From RGIG8306 sp964566025 (GTDB lineage: Bacteria > Bacillota > Clostridia > Lachnospirales > Lachnospiraceae): a stretch of 9,250 nt of DNA. The stretch lies in NCBI GenBank assembly GCA_964566025.1, contig CAZMHF010000043.1, positions 1 through 9,250 on the forward strand. The letters are read 5' to 3'. This document shows positions 1 to 5,909 of the stretch, piece after piece (within the stretch, counting starts at the first letter, position 1; every line of letters begins with the position of its first letter). A program made the translations under genes and the position numbers. A model generated the notes under the pieces. That model was not told the DNA's origin, searched no databases, and saw only the letters and a program-made list of their open reading frames with translations.

Positions 1-20
1 AGCTAAAATCAAAATTCCAA

Positions 21-392
21 TCAAATAAACGGTTGATTTTTCAGCAGCTTCACATCTTGTCCACCTGTCAATAAAAATCCGGTCAATGCGGATACTCGAA
101 ATCCGCTTCGCTACTTTCTCGTAACCTCCCAGCAGCTTCGCTGCTATTTCAGTGGGAGCTTGAACTCCCACTGAAACAAGGAAGTTCCACCCACCGCCTA
201 AGAGGCGGGGGACTTCCTTGGGAGGTCAAATTGATTCACTAATTGTTGAATTATTTCCTCATTCGATGTCAATGGCAATATGATGGGAATTCCTCCAGCT
301 TGCTCAATCCCACTCATATAACCAGGCAACATCCAGTAGCTTTCCCTTTTTATATCCACTAATGGTACAACACCTATCATTGGTTTCTTCAT
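21..392 (-). pseudogene. Gamma-glutamyl-GABA hydrolase-like (peptidase C26) gene, interrupted by element A
   Basis: The N-terminus starting at 392 (MKKPMIGVVPLVDIKRESYW, then MLPGYMSGIEQAGG and IPIILPLTS) is typical of class I glutamine-amidotransferase-like gamma-glutamyl-gamma-aminobutyrate hydrolases (PuuD family, about 240 residues), which cleave gamma-glutamyl amides in polyamine or GABA breakdown. A good ribosome binding site (AAAGGAG, 401-408) precedes the ATG. After ...NQFD (225-227) the frame enters element A and stops at 198. Beyond the element, 81-51 encodes GFLLTGGQDV in the same frame, which is the family's conserved block following FD. After GQDV the family match fades, and a TGA at 21-23 closes the frame, so there may be further damage towards the window edge. 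The catalytic Cys, His and Glu would lie beyond the visible part. Its promoter is also split by element B. Family assignment is confident; loss of function is inferred. Confidence 0.8.
82..225 (-). mobile_element. Element A: 144-bp structured IS200/605-like omega-RNA-type element, divergent subfamily
   Basis: Read on the minus strand, the element starts CCTCCC right after TTTGA (230-226) and ends TATCC-GCA-TTGAC at 82. Its stems in order are: an outer closing stem CCTCCC/GGGAGG; a two-part hairpin AAGGAAGT/ACTTCCTT capped by CCGCC/GGCGG; a long hairpin TTTCAGTGGGAG/CTCCCACTGAAA with loop TTCAAG; GCAGC-GAA-GCTGC; and a 3' part GAAA/TTTC before CGAGTATCC. Each of these stems occurs in copies B and C with different bases but preserved pairing, while the TTCAAG loop, GCAGCGAAGCTGC, GGTTACGAG and CGAGTATCC are conserved. 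It encodes no protein and has no terminal inverted repeats. Removing exactly 82-225 rejoins the host gene in frame (FD|GFLLTGGQDV). Assignment to a TnpB/IS605 omega-RNA-like class is inference from architecture; the existence and limits of the element are seen directly. Confidence 0.75.
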
Positions 393-415
393 CCTCTCCA
401 CTCCTTTCCAATCAC

Positions 416-456
416 AAATAAAAAGGACAAAGAGCGCTTTTTGAACGCCTTTGTCC
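416..456 (-). terminator. Hairpin plus U-run between paaK and the PuuD-like gene (terminator or leader hairpin)
   Basis: On the minus strand, GGACAAAG-GCG pairs with CGC-(one unpaired T)-CTTTGTCC (stem arms 446-456 and 425-436), followed by TTTTTATTT (424-416). This is a good intrinsic terminator shape for transcripts leaving the iorA-iorB-paaK operon. It also sits immediately downstream of the split promoter, so it would be the first feature of the PuuD-like transcript, ending about 8 bases before its ribosome binding site. It could therefore be a shared terminator/attenuator or a 5'-stabilising leader hairpin. The plus strand lacks a T-run on the other side. Confidence 0.6.
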
Positions 457-470
457 GATAAAAATATTAT

Positions 471-658
471 AACCTTGATAAAGATGTCCCCCACTTCTAA
501 GCAAAGCGAAAGTGGGGGTAACATCTTTGTATCAGTAGGTGTTCAAGCACCTACTGATATGCAGCGAAGCTGCAACAAAGGGTTACCAGCGCATTGTTTC
601 ACAATGCGAGTAAGTAACACTGCTATTAGCAGTGTGGATTACGAGTATCCTCTTTGAC
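471..658 (+). ncRNA. Putative structured RNA (omega-RNA-like scaffold) of element B
   Basis: Predicted stems by direct pairing: P1 AACCTT 471-476 with 578-584 (one bulged G); P2 480-487 with 521-528, continued by CCCCCACTT 488-496 with 510-518; P3 530-541 with 548-559 (12 bp, loop TTCAAG); P4 561-565 with 569-573 (loop GAA); an extra hairpin 590-597 with 601-608; and P6 617-624 with 628-635 (loop ATT). It then runs into GGATTACGAGTATCC and TTGAC. P1 to P3 are supported by compensatory changes in copy A. If it is a TnpB-type guide RNA, the guide would be the flanking sequence from 659 (AGTCTCTGTTAG...). An alternative is that the folds act only as single-stranded DNA signals for a Y1 transposase. 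No internal promoter was identified and transcription is unproven. Confidence 0.5.
473..658 (+). mobile_element. Element B: 186-bp structured IS200/605-like omega-RNA-type element
   Basis: It starts CCTTG directly after TATAA (468-472) and ends TATCC-TCT-TTGAC at 658. Apart from two small differences (a hairpin module plus two bases, and one base near the right end), it is identical to element C, suggesting recent mobility. There is no ORF with a plausible start that is not just an antisense reading of the hairpins, and no terminal inverted repeats. The lack of inverted repeats, the fixed 5' flank motif, the hairpin-rich right end and the variable sequence just 3' of TTGAC are features of IS200/IS605-family right ends carrying TnpB guide RNAs. 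Removing exactly 473-658 restores a perfect promoter. No transposase or TnpB gene is nearby, so it would have to be moved in trans. Confidence 0.78.
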
Positions 659-688
659 AGTCTCTGTTAGTCTATGTCAATTGTTACA

Positions 689-1921
689 TTAATAACGATT
701 GTCAAATACGCGTGTCGATTTTTTCTCGCTTCTTGGAAGCTCTCCCATATCAACTGGCTTCACAATTATCGCAATGCCAATTTGCGATTTAAAAGCGGCA
801 CCAACCTCCATCTCGACCTCGTATTTATTTACCCCCTCATTGATTTCAACAAATAATGTGCAAATGTCTTTTCCAAAAACATGGTCGATAATAAATTGAT
901 ATTCGCTCGATGCGCCCTCAACGCCTGTTAGCATTTTTTCGATTTGGCTTGGGAAGATATTCACACCTTTTACCTTAACCATATCATCTGTTCGTCCCAA
1001 AATCGTGTCAATTCGAGGGTATTTCAAACCACAAGGACATTCTCCCGTCATCACTCTTGTAAGGTCATGTGTGCGATAACGAATTAATGGCGCACCTTCT
1101 TTTTTAAGTGTCGTAATGACAAGCTCGCCAATCTCTCCATCCTCTACTAATTCACCTGTTTTAGGATTAACTACTTCAAAATAAAGATAATCATCCCACA
1201 TATGCATGCCGCACTCATGGTCACAGCTAATGCCGATTCCCGGCCCGTAAATTTCCGTCAATCCATAAATATCGTAGAGAGAAACGCCCAATTCATTTGC
1301 GATTCGCTTACGCATTTTTTCGCCCCATCTTTCAGATCCGATAATGCCTTTTTTAAGATGAATTTTATTTGCAATGCCTCTCTTTGTAATTTCTTCTGCC
1401 AATAATAGCGCATAGGAAGAGGTTGCTGTTAAGACGGTTGACTTTAAATCCATCATCATTTTTAATTGCTTGTCTGTATTTCCAGGCCCCATAGGAATTG
1501 TCATAGCACCAAGTAATTCAGCACCATTTTGAAAACCAATTCCCGCAGTCCATAATCCATACCCTGGTGTAATATGAATGCGATCGAGATTTGTCACGCC
1601 TGCCACTTCATAACATCTAGCAAACATAATCGCCCAATCTTCGATATCTTTTTTTGTATACGGAATAATCACTGGCGTTCCTGTTGTGCCTGATGAAGAA
1701 TGAATTCGAACAATTTCTTCTTCTGGTACTGCTTGAAGTCCAAGAGGATATGCTTCTCGCAAATCGCCTTTCCATGTAAATGGAAGTTTTTCGAAATCCT
1801 CTTGCGTTTTAATCTCATCAATATTAATTCCTTCGAATTTTTTTTGATAAAAACACTCTTGTGTTGTTAACCGTTTGAGTTGTTTTTTTATCAGTTCAAG
1901 CTGTTCTTGTGTCATTTTCAT
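689..1921 (-). CDS. paaK: Phenylacetate-CoA ligase family protein (AMP-forming arylacetate-CoA ligase)
   Basis: The 410-residue protein belongs to the adenylate-forming PaaK family (usually about 430 residues), which makes arylacetyl-CoA from arylacetate, ATP and CoA in the cytoplasm. Visible motifs are the P-loop-like SSSGTTGTP (residues 75-83), the adenine/acyl-binding YGLTEIYGPG (219-228), a Cys/His patch CDHECGMH (233-240), RYRTHDL (281-287) and the hinge region GRTDDMVKVKG (309-319) leading into the mobile C-terminal domain. The ATG at 1921 is preceded by GAGGG, about 7 bases upstream, inside the 16-bp gap to iorB, so it is the third gene of the iorA-iorB-paaK operon. With IorAB it would interconvert arylacetyl-CoA and the free acid (indoleacetate, phenylacetate or 4-hydroxyphenylacetate). 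The exact aryl substrate and the in vivo direction cannot be read from sequence. Confidence 0.9.
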   Translation of the reverse strand: MKMTQEQLELIKKQLKRLTTQECFYQKKFEGINIDEIKTQEDFEKLPFTWKGDLREAYPLGLQAVPEEEIVRIHSSSGTTGTPVIIPYTKKDIEDWAIMFARCYEVAGVTNLDRIHITPGYGLWTAGIGFQNGAELLGAMTIPMGPGNTDKQLKMMMDLKSTVLTATSSYALLLAEEITKRGIANKIHLKKGIIGSERWGEKMRKRIANELGVSLYDIYGLTEIYGPGIGISCDHECGMHMWDDYLYFEVVNPKTGELVEDGEIGELVITTLKKEGAPLIRYRTHDLTRVMTGECPCGLKYPRIDTILGRTDDMVKVKGVNIFPSQIEKMLTGVEGASSEYQFIIDHVFGKDICTLFVEINEGVNKYEVEMEVGAAFKSQIGIAIIVKPVDMGELPRSEKKSTRVFDNRY

Positions 1922-1937
1922 TTCTATTCCCTCATTC

Positions 1938-2522
1938 TTATTTGATATAATTTTGTCCTAGCTCAAATGCACATAAATTCATCGCAAGGAATTTTTCTTT
2001 CACCTTTTTTTGAATTACGGCCTTCATATCTTCTGCTGTAAACTCGAAAATTCCACTCGCAATAGCGCTTCCAAGAAGTGCAACATTTAGCACTTTTGAA
2101 GAACCACATTGTTCACAAATCTCTTCTCCATCAACAATAATCAAATGGATTGGTTGTTTCTTTAAAAACGCCAACATTTCTTCGCTATCATACCCCGAAT
2201 TACTTAGTGTTGCTGTAACGGGCTTAATGGATTTTTTGGCTACGATTACCGTCGCACCTTTTTTAACGTATTTTAGACAACGAACGGCTTCTGCTGGCTC
2301 AAAACCAATCAATATATCGGCAGATTGTTCGCTAGCCATTGGAGAAAAGACTTCTTCGCCTATTTTTACGTGGCTAACCACACAGCCTCCACGCTGTGCC
2401 ATACCAATCGTTTCGGCCGTTCTTGCATGTAATCCTTTTGCCATCGCTGCTTCTGCAAGAAGCTTTGAAGCAAGGACGGTTCCTTGTCCACCAACGCCTG
2501 CTAATATACAATTTATATTCAT
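1938..2522 (-). CDS. iorB: Indolepyruvate:ferredoxin oxidoreductase, beta subunit
   Basis: The 194-residue protein matches the gamma-domain type subunit of 2-oxoacid:ferredoxin oxidoreductases. GVGGQGT (residues 9-15) and ETIGMAQRGG (37-46) are the diagnostic blocks; the rest (SADILIGFEPAEAVRCL and a helical C-terminus) fits the usual length of about 190-200. It pairs with IorA, which carries thiamine diphosphate and the Fe-S clusters. An in-frame ATG at 2534 would add four residues (MVSD), but its only Shine-Dalgarno candidate abuts the start codon. The ATG at 2522 has GGTGA six bases upstream and gives the family-typical N-terminus MNINCILAGVGG, so 2522 is preferred. The gap to the iorA stop is 14 bp, which implies translational coupling within one operon. 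Confidence 0.93.
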   Translation of the reverse strand: MNINCILAGVGGQGTVLASKLLAEAAMAKGLHARTAETIGMAQRGGCVVSHVKIGEEVFSPMASEQSADILIGFEPAEAVRCLKYVKKGATVIVAKKSIKPVTATLSNSGYDSEEMLAFLKKQPIHLIIVDGEEICEQCGSSKVLNVALLGSAIASGIFEFTAEDMKAVIQKKVKEKFLAMNLCAFELGQNYIK

Positions 2523-2536
2523 ATCGCTCACCATCC

Positions 2537-4327
2537 TTACATTCTCTTAATTGCCTCTGTTGGGCATACTTGTTCGCACAAACCACAACCAAAGCATAAG
2601 CTTTTTTCAATCACAATATTTTCTCCGTCCATTGAAATTGCAGGGCAACCAAGCTGCGAAATACATCGCTTGCATTTAATGCATTTTTCTTCTGCAACCG
2701 TATAGCAACCATTTGGCTGTGTTACGGCGATACATGGTGATCTAAAAATAATGGCACTAACGCCTTTTATCTCACTTGCTCTTTTTACTGCTTCAATTGC
2801 ACGTTTTTGATCAAGTGGATCAATGGTTTCTACACTTTCTACGCCAATTCCACGAAGTGTATTTTCAATGCTGATTTTTTGTGTTACATCGCCCATCATC
2901 GTAACACCCGTTCCTGGATGTGGCTGATGTCCCGTCATAGCCGTTGTTGAATTATCAAGAACCACTAACACAATATCGGCACCATTGTAAACGGCATTGA
3001 CAACACCTGTAATGCCTGACGCAAAGAATGTAGAATCGCCAATAAAGGAAAAGCATTTTGTATCGCCTTCAATTTTTTTCACGCCTTGAGCGATGGTTAC
3101 GTCAGCACCCATGCACAGACACGTATCCACCATATCAAGCGGTTGCGCATTGCCCAATGTATAGCACCCAATGTCGCCTGCAAAAAATGCTTTTTGTCCC
3201 TTCATGGCCATTTTTACTGCGTAAAAAGAAGCTCTATGAGGGCAGCCAGCGCATAAAACAGGGGGACGAATCGGTAGATCTGGTGTCTTTTCTATTTCAT
3301 TCTTTTCAAATGGAACACCTAAAAATGTTCCAAGCATTGCCTTTGCAGATTCATTGGAATTCTCACCAGCGTTTGCAACATCACCGCTTAGTTTTCCAAA
3401 AACCTTTGTTGAAAGCTTGTGTTTTCCGCAAATATAGATTAATTCTTTTTCAATAACTGGATCTAGCTCTTCAAATACCATTACCTCGTCAACGCTTTTT
3501 AAAAAGCCCAGCGCTATTTTCTCGGGAAATGGGTGTGGCATTCCGACTTTTAAAATCGCACAATCGATTTCGTCTAATGCCTCTCTTACATATTCGTAAC
3601 TAATGCCTCCACTTGCTATGGCAAGCTTCTTTCCGTCTTTTTCAAATGGCTTTCCTGTTACGAAATTGTAAGGACTCTCTTCATTTGAAATCTGTGCATT
3701 TCGCTTTTCGATTTTAATATGATTTTGATAGGAAAGACGTGGGAAGATCACCCATCGACTTGTATCTTTTATAAATCCTTCTGGTGTATTTCTTATCGCT
3801 TCATCCGAAACAAAAATATCGGCGCATCCATGACAAACTCTTGTTGTTGGTCGAAATAGTACAGGGGTTTGATGTTTTTCGGAAAATTCAAAGGCTTCCT
3901 TAATCATAAAATAGGCTTCCTCTGGAGAAGAAGGATCAAAGACAGGCAACTTTGAGAATTGTGCGAAATGTCTTGTGTCTTGTTCTGTTTGCGAAGAAAT
4001 AGGCCCTGGATCATCTGCCGATACAATAACCATTCCACCTTTTACACCGATATAGGCAAGACTCATAAGTGGATCGGACGCAACATTCAAACCAACTTGC
4101 TTCATCGTCACAAGCGTTCTTGCGCCGCAATATGCAGCACCAGCGCCAACCTCTAATGCGGACTTTTCATTCGTGGACCACTCCACATAAATGCTTCCAT
4201 CATTTCTCTTTGCAATCGTTTCCAATATTTCTGTCGAGGGTGTTCCAGGGTATCCACAAACGAAATTTACGCCTGCATGAATCGCACCAAGAGCAATCGC
4301 CTCATTTCCCATCAAAAATTCTTTCAT
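2537..4327 (-). CDS. iorA: Indolepyruvate:ferredoxin oxidoreductase, alpha subunit
   Basis: The 596-residue protein is full length for IorA. The N-terminal pyrimidine-binding domain shows CGYPGTPSTEI (24-34) and the conserved KQVGLN block. A central CAGCPHRASF motif opens the thiamine-diphosphate domain, which has GDIGCYTLG and the GDS...DNSTTAMTG cofactor signature. The C-terminus holds two ferredoxin-type clusters: Cys 549, 552, 555, 561 (Cx2Cx2Cx5CP) and Cys 578, 581, 584, 588 (Cx2Cx2Cx3CP). With IorB it oxidatively decarboxylates arylpyruvates from Trp, Phe and Tyr transamination to arylacetyl-CoA, reducing ferredoxin; it is oxygen-sensitive and cytoplasmic. The ATG at 4327 has AAAGGA 13 bases upstream, slightly long, and no better start was seen. 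It is the first gene of the operon, with its own promoter. Confidence 0.95.
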   Translation of the reverse strand: MKEFLMGNEAIALGAIHAGVNFVCGYPGTPSTEILETIAKRNDGSIYVEWSTNEKSALEVGAGAAYCGARTLVTMKQVGLNVASDPLMSLAYIGVKGGMVIVSADDPGPISSQTEQDTRHFAQFSKLPVFDPSSPEEAYFMIKEAFEFSEKHQTPVLFRPTTRVCHGCADIFVSDEAIRNTPEGFIKDTSRWVIFPRLSYQNHIKIEKRNAQISNEESPYNFVTGKPFEKDGKKLAIASGGISYEYVREALDEIDCAILKVGMPHPFPEKIALGFLKSVDEVMVFEELDPVIEKELIYICGKHKLSTKVFGKLSGDVANAGENSNESAKAMLGTFLGVPFEKNEIEKTPDLPIRPPVLCAGCPHRASFYAVKMAMKGQKAFFAGDIGCYTLGNAQPLDMVDTCLCMGADVTIAQGVKKIEGDTKCFSFIGDSTFFASGITGVVNAVYNGADIVLVVLDNSTTAMTGHQPHPGTGVTMMGDVTQKISIENTLRGIGVESVETIDPLDQKRAIEAVKRASEIKGVSAIIFRSPCIAVTQPNGCYTVAEEKCIKCKRCISQLGCPAISMDGENIVIEKSLCFGCGLCEQVCPTEAIKRM

Positions 4328-4361
4328 ACTATTTCAACTATCCTTTCGTAATCTGTTACTA

Positions 4362-4390
4362 ATTTTATCACAAAAAATGAGTCGGTGCAA
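4362..4390 (-). promoter_or_regulatory. Promoter of the iorA-iorB-paaK operon
   Basis: On the minus strand, TTGCAC (4390-4385) and TAAAAT (4367-4362) are separated by 17 bp, with TGTGA just before the -10 box. This leaves a short leader of about 25-30 bases to iorA. An inverted repeat CAAAC-C-GTTTG (4388-4398) overlaps the -35 box and is a candidate operator; the regulator is unknown. Confidence 0.65.
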
Positions 4391-4408
4391 ACCGTTTGGT
4401 ATACTAGC

Positions 4409-4442
4409 AAAGAAAAGCGAAAACCACGGATGGTTTTCGCTT
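4409..4442 (-). terminator. Intrinsic terminator of fucO
   Basis: A 12-bp perfect stem (arms 4431-4442 and 4415-4426) closes a UCCG-type tetraloop on the minus strand and is followed by a U-rich tract (4414-4409, TTCTTT). It lies 31 bases after the fucO stop and upstream of the iorA promoter, so it separates the two transcription units. Confidence 0.85.
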
Positions 4443-4472
4443 GGTAATCCTTTCACACTATTCTTACTACGA

Positions 4473-5621
4473 CTACATTAATGCGTGATATAGCGCAATG
4501 ATATCTTCTAATGATGCGTCTTTTGGATTTCCTGGCGCACAAGCGTCTGCTACTGCTGATTGTGCAAGGAATAACACATCCTCTTCTTTGACAATTGCTT
4601 TTAAATCGCTTGGAATACCGACATCTGCCGACAATTTTCTCACGGCATCTACGGCCGCCTGACGATATTTTTCTTGGCTCATAGCCTCTACATCCAAAAC
4701 ACCCATAGCCTTTGCGATATGTTTGAATTTATCGCCTGTTGCATCTGCATTGTATGCCATTACTGTTGGCAAAATAATCGCATTTGCCACGCCGTGCGGT
4801 GTATCATAGACAGCGCCTAGTGCATGCGCCATCGAATGAACGATTCCCAACCCGACATTGGAAAAGCCCATACCTGCAATATATTGCGCCAATGCCATAT
4901 CCTCTCGTCCCTCAGGGGTGTTTTCCACGGCACCACGCAATGAACGAGCAATAATTTCTATCGCTTTTAAGTGGAACATATCTGTCATTTCCCAAGCTGC
5001 CTTTGTAATATAACCTTCTATCGCATGTGTCAAAGCATCCATGCCTGTAGCTGCCGTCAAGCCTTTTGGCATCGTCTCCATCATCGCTGGGTCGACAAAT
5101 GCTACAACGGGGATATCATGTGTATCAACGCATACAAATTTTCGTTTGTTTGATACATCCGTAATCACATAATTGATAGTAACTTCTGCTGCGGTTCCTG
5201 CTGTTGTCGGAACTGCTAAAATTGGCACTGAAGGATTCTTCGTATCAGCCACACCTTCTAAGCTTCTTACATCCGAAAATTCAGGATTAGCGACAATAAT
5301 ACCAATCGCTTTTGCTGTATCCATCGACGATCCACCACCAAGTGCAATAATATAATCGGTATTTGCCGTCTCATATGCTTTAACACCTGATTGAACATTT
5401 TCAATCGTTGGATTTGGTTTAATATCTGAATAGATTTCATATGCCAAGTCTGCCTCGTCTAGTAAATCGGTTACTTTCTTTGTCACTCCAAACTTAATCA
5501 AATCTGGATCCGAACATAAAAACGCTTTTTGGAAACCTCTTTTTTTAATTTCTTCTACAATCTGTGCAACTGCACCCGCTCCATGATAAGAAATCTCATT
5601 TAAAACAATTCTATTTGCCAT
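4473..5621 (-). CDS. fucO: Iron-dependent lactaldehyde reductase / 1,2-propanediol dehydrogenase
   Basis: The 382-residue protein belongs to the group III iron-dependent alcohol dehydrogenases and follows E. coli FucO closely along its length: it starts MANR, and shares RSLEG, PSVPILA, TTAGTAAEVTINYVITD, RKFVCVD, HAIEGYIT and GMGFSNVGLG. It would reduce L-lactaldehyde to 1,2-propanediol with NADH in anaerobic fucose/rhamnose fermentation, and may act on other short aldehydes. The dinucleotide-binding GGGS lies at 95-98; the four metal ligands are Asp195, His199, His262 and His276. The ATG at 5645 would add eight residues (MKKRRAVK) and lacks a ribosome site. The ATG at 5621 has AAAGGAG about 10 bases upstream and the family N-terminus, so it was chosen. 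It is monocistronic, with its own promoter and terminator and no neighbouring fucose genes. Confidence 0.92.
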   Translation of the reverse strand: MANRIVLNEISYHGAGAVAQIVEEIKKRGFQKAFLCSDPDLIKFGVTKKVTDLLDEADLAYEIYSDIKPNPTIENVQSGVKAYETANTDYIIALGGGSSMDTAKAIGIIVANPEFSDVRSLEGVADTKNPSVPILAVPTTAGTAAEVTINYVITDVSNKRKFVCVDTHDIPVVAFVDPAMMETMPKGLTAATGMDALTHAIEGYITKAAWEMTDMFHLKAIEIIARSLRGAVENTPEGREDMALAQYIAGMGFSNVGLGIVHSMAHALGAVYDTPHGVANAIILPTVMAYNADATGDKFKHIAKAMGVLDVEAMSQEKYRQAAVDAVRKLSADVGIPSDLKAIVKEEDVLFLAQSAVADACAPGNPKDASLEDIIALYHALM

Positions 5622-5651
5622 CTTTACCGCTCTCCTTTTTTTCATAATTCA

Positions 5652-5711
5652 CAACAAGTTGTTGCGTGAAACGTTCTTCTTCTAGTTTATCAAAAACTAG
5701 CAAAATAACAA
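5652..5711 (-). promoter_or_regulatory. fucO promoter with two palindromic operator candidates
   Basis: On the minus strand, TTGTTA (5711-5706) and TAAACT (5689-5684) are spaced by 16 bp. A perfect 7-bp inverted repeat, CTAGTTT-N5-AAACTAG (5682-5700), covers the -10 box. A second perfect repeat, CAACAA-G-TTGTTG (5652-5664), lies between the expected start of transcription and the ribosome site. Both are positioned as repressor sites, but no regulator gene is present in the window to assign them to. Confidence 0.5.
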
Positions 5712-5832
5712 GCCAATTTCAGTTTCTTTATGAACTTTAGAGATTTTTCATAGTCTGCGTTTTTAACTTTTTTTCATGATAGCAATCCGCATTATCTATG
5801 CTTCATTGTCACATACTTTCTCGAATTAAGGA

Positions 5833-5862
5833 TTGACACATTCCGCTATTTCAGTCTATACT
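5833..5862 (+). promoter_or_regulatory. Promoter of the YtvI-like gene
   Basis: TTGACA (5833-5838) and TATACT (5857-5862) are separated by 18 bp, a near-consensus vegetative promoter. A 5-bp inverted repeat TCAGT-CTAT-ACTGA (5851-5864) overlaps the -10 box. The leader to the start codon is about 40 bases. A vegetative-type promoter is mild evidence against strictly sporulation-only expression. Confidence 0.6.
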
Positions 5863-5909
5863 GATAACAGTAAATATTACGAGCAAAGCTATTTGAAAAC
5901 GGAGGATAT

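Larger units (their letters stand above)
466..680 (-). promoter_or_regulatory. Consensus promoter of the PuuD-like gene, split by element B
   Basis: On the minus strand, TTGACA lies at 680-675 and TATAAT at 471-466. With element B (473-658) removed, the spacer is 16 bases (674-659) plus one base (472), that is 17 bp: a perfect sigma-A/sigma-70 consensus promoter pointing to the PuuD-like gene at 392. With the element in place the two boxes are 203 bp apart. The element's insertion motif TATAA (468-472) overlaps the -10 box on the opposite strand. The boxes are seen directly; their original function is inferred. Confidence 0.7.

Noticed and set aside
82..658. CRISPR array or direct-repeat array
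   Set aside because: The repeats are few, in mixed orientation and unequal in length, and lie kilobases apart or between unrelated genes; there are no regular spacers and no cas genes.
473..658. Classical MITE of a DDE transposon
   Set aside because: The ends are not inverted repeats (CCTTGATAAAG versus GTCAAATA when inverted), and no target-site duplication is visible at A, B or C.
471..658. HEARO/IscB-type guide RNA or a riboswitch
   Set aside because: Not excluded for HEARO, but there the guide is 5'. Here the 5' flank is a constant motif (TATAA) and the 3' flank varies, which favours the TnpB arrangement. A riboswitch is unlikely because copies sit inside genes and in both orientations.
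2523..2534. Upstream ATG for iorB adding MVSD
   Set aside because: Its only Shine-Dalgarno candidate abuts the start codon; the ATG at 2522 has GGTGA at good spacing and matches the family N-terminus.
2374..2610. Minus-strand ORF of 78 codons across the iorA/iorB junction
   Set aside because: It is out of frame with two well-conserved genes that fully account for this DNA.
5640..5715. Rex redox-repressor site upstream of fucO
   Set aside because: TTGTTA is present at the -35 position, but the matching TAACAA half-site at Rex spacing is absent.
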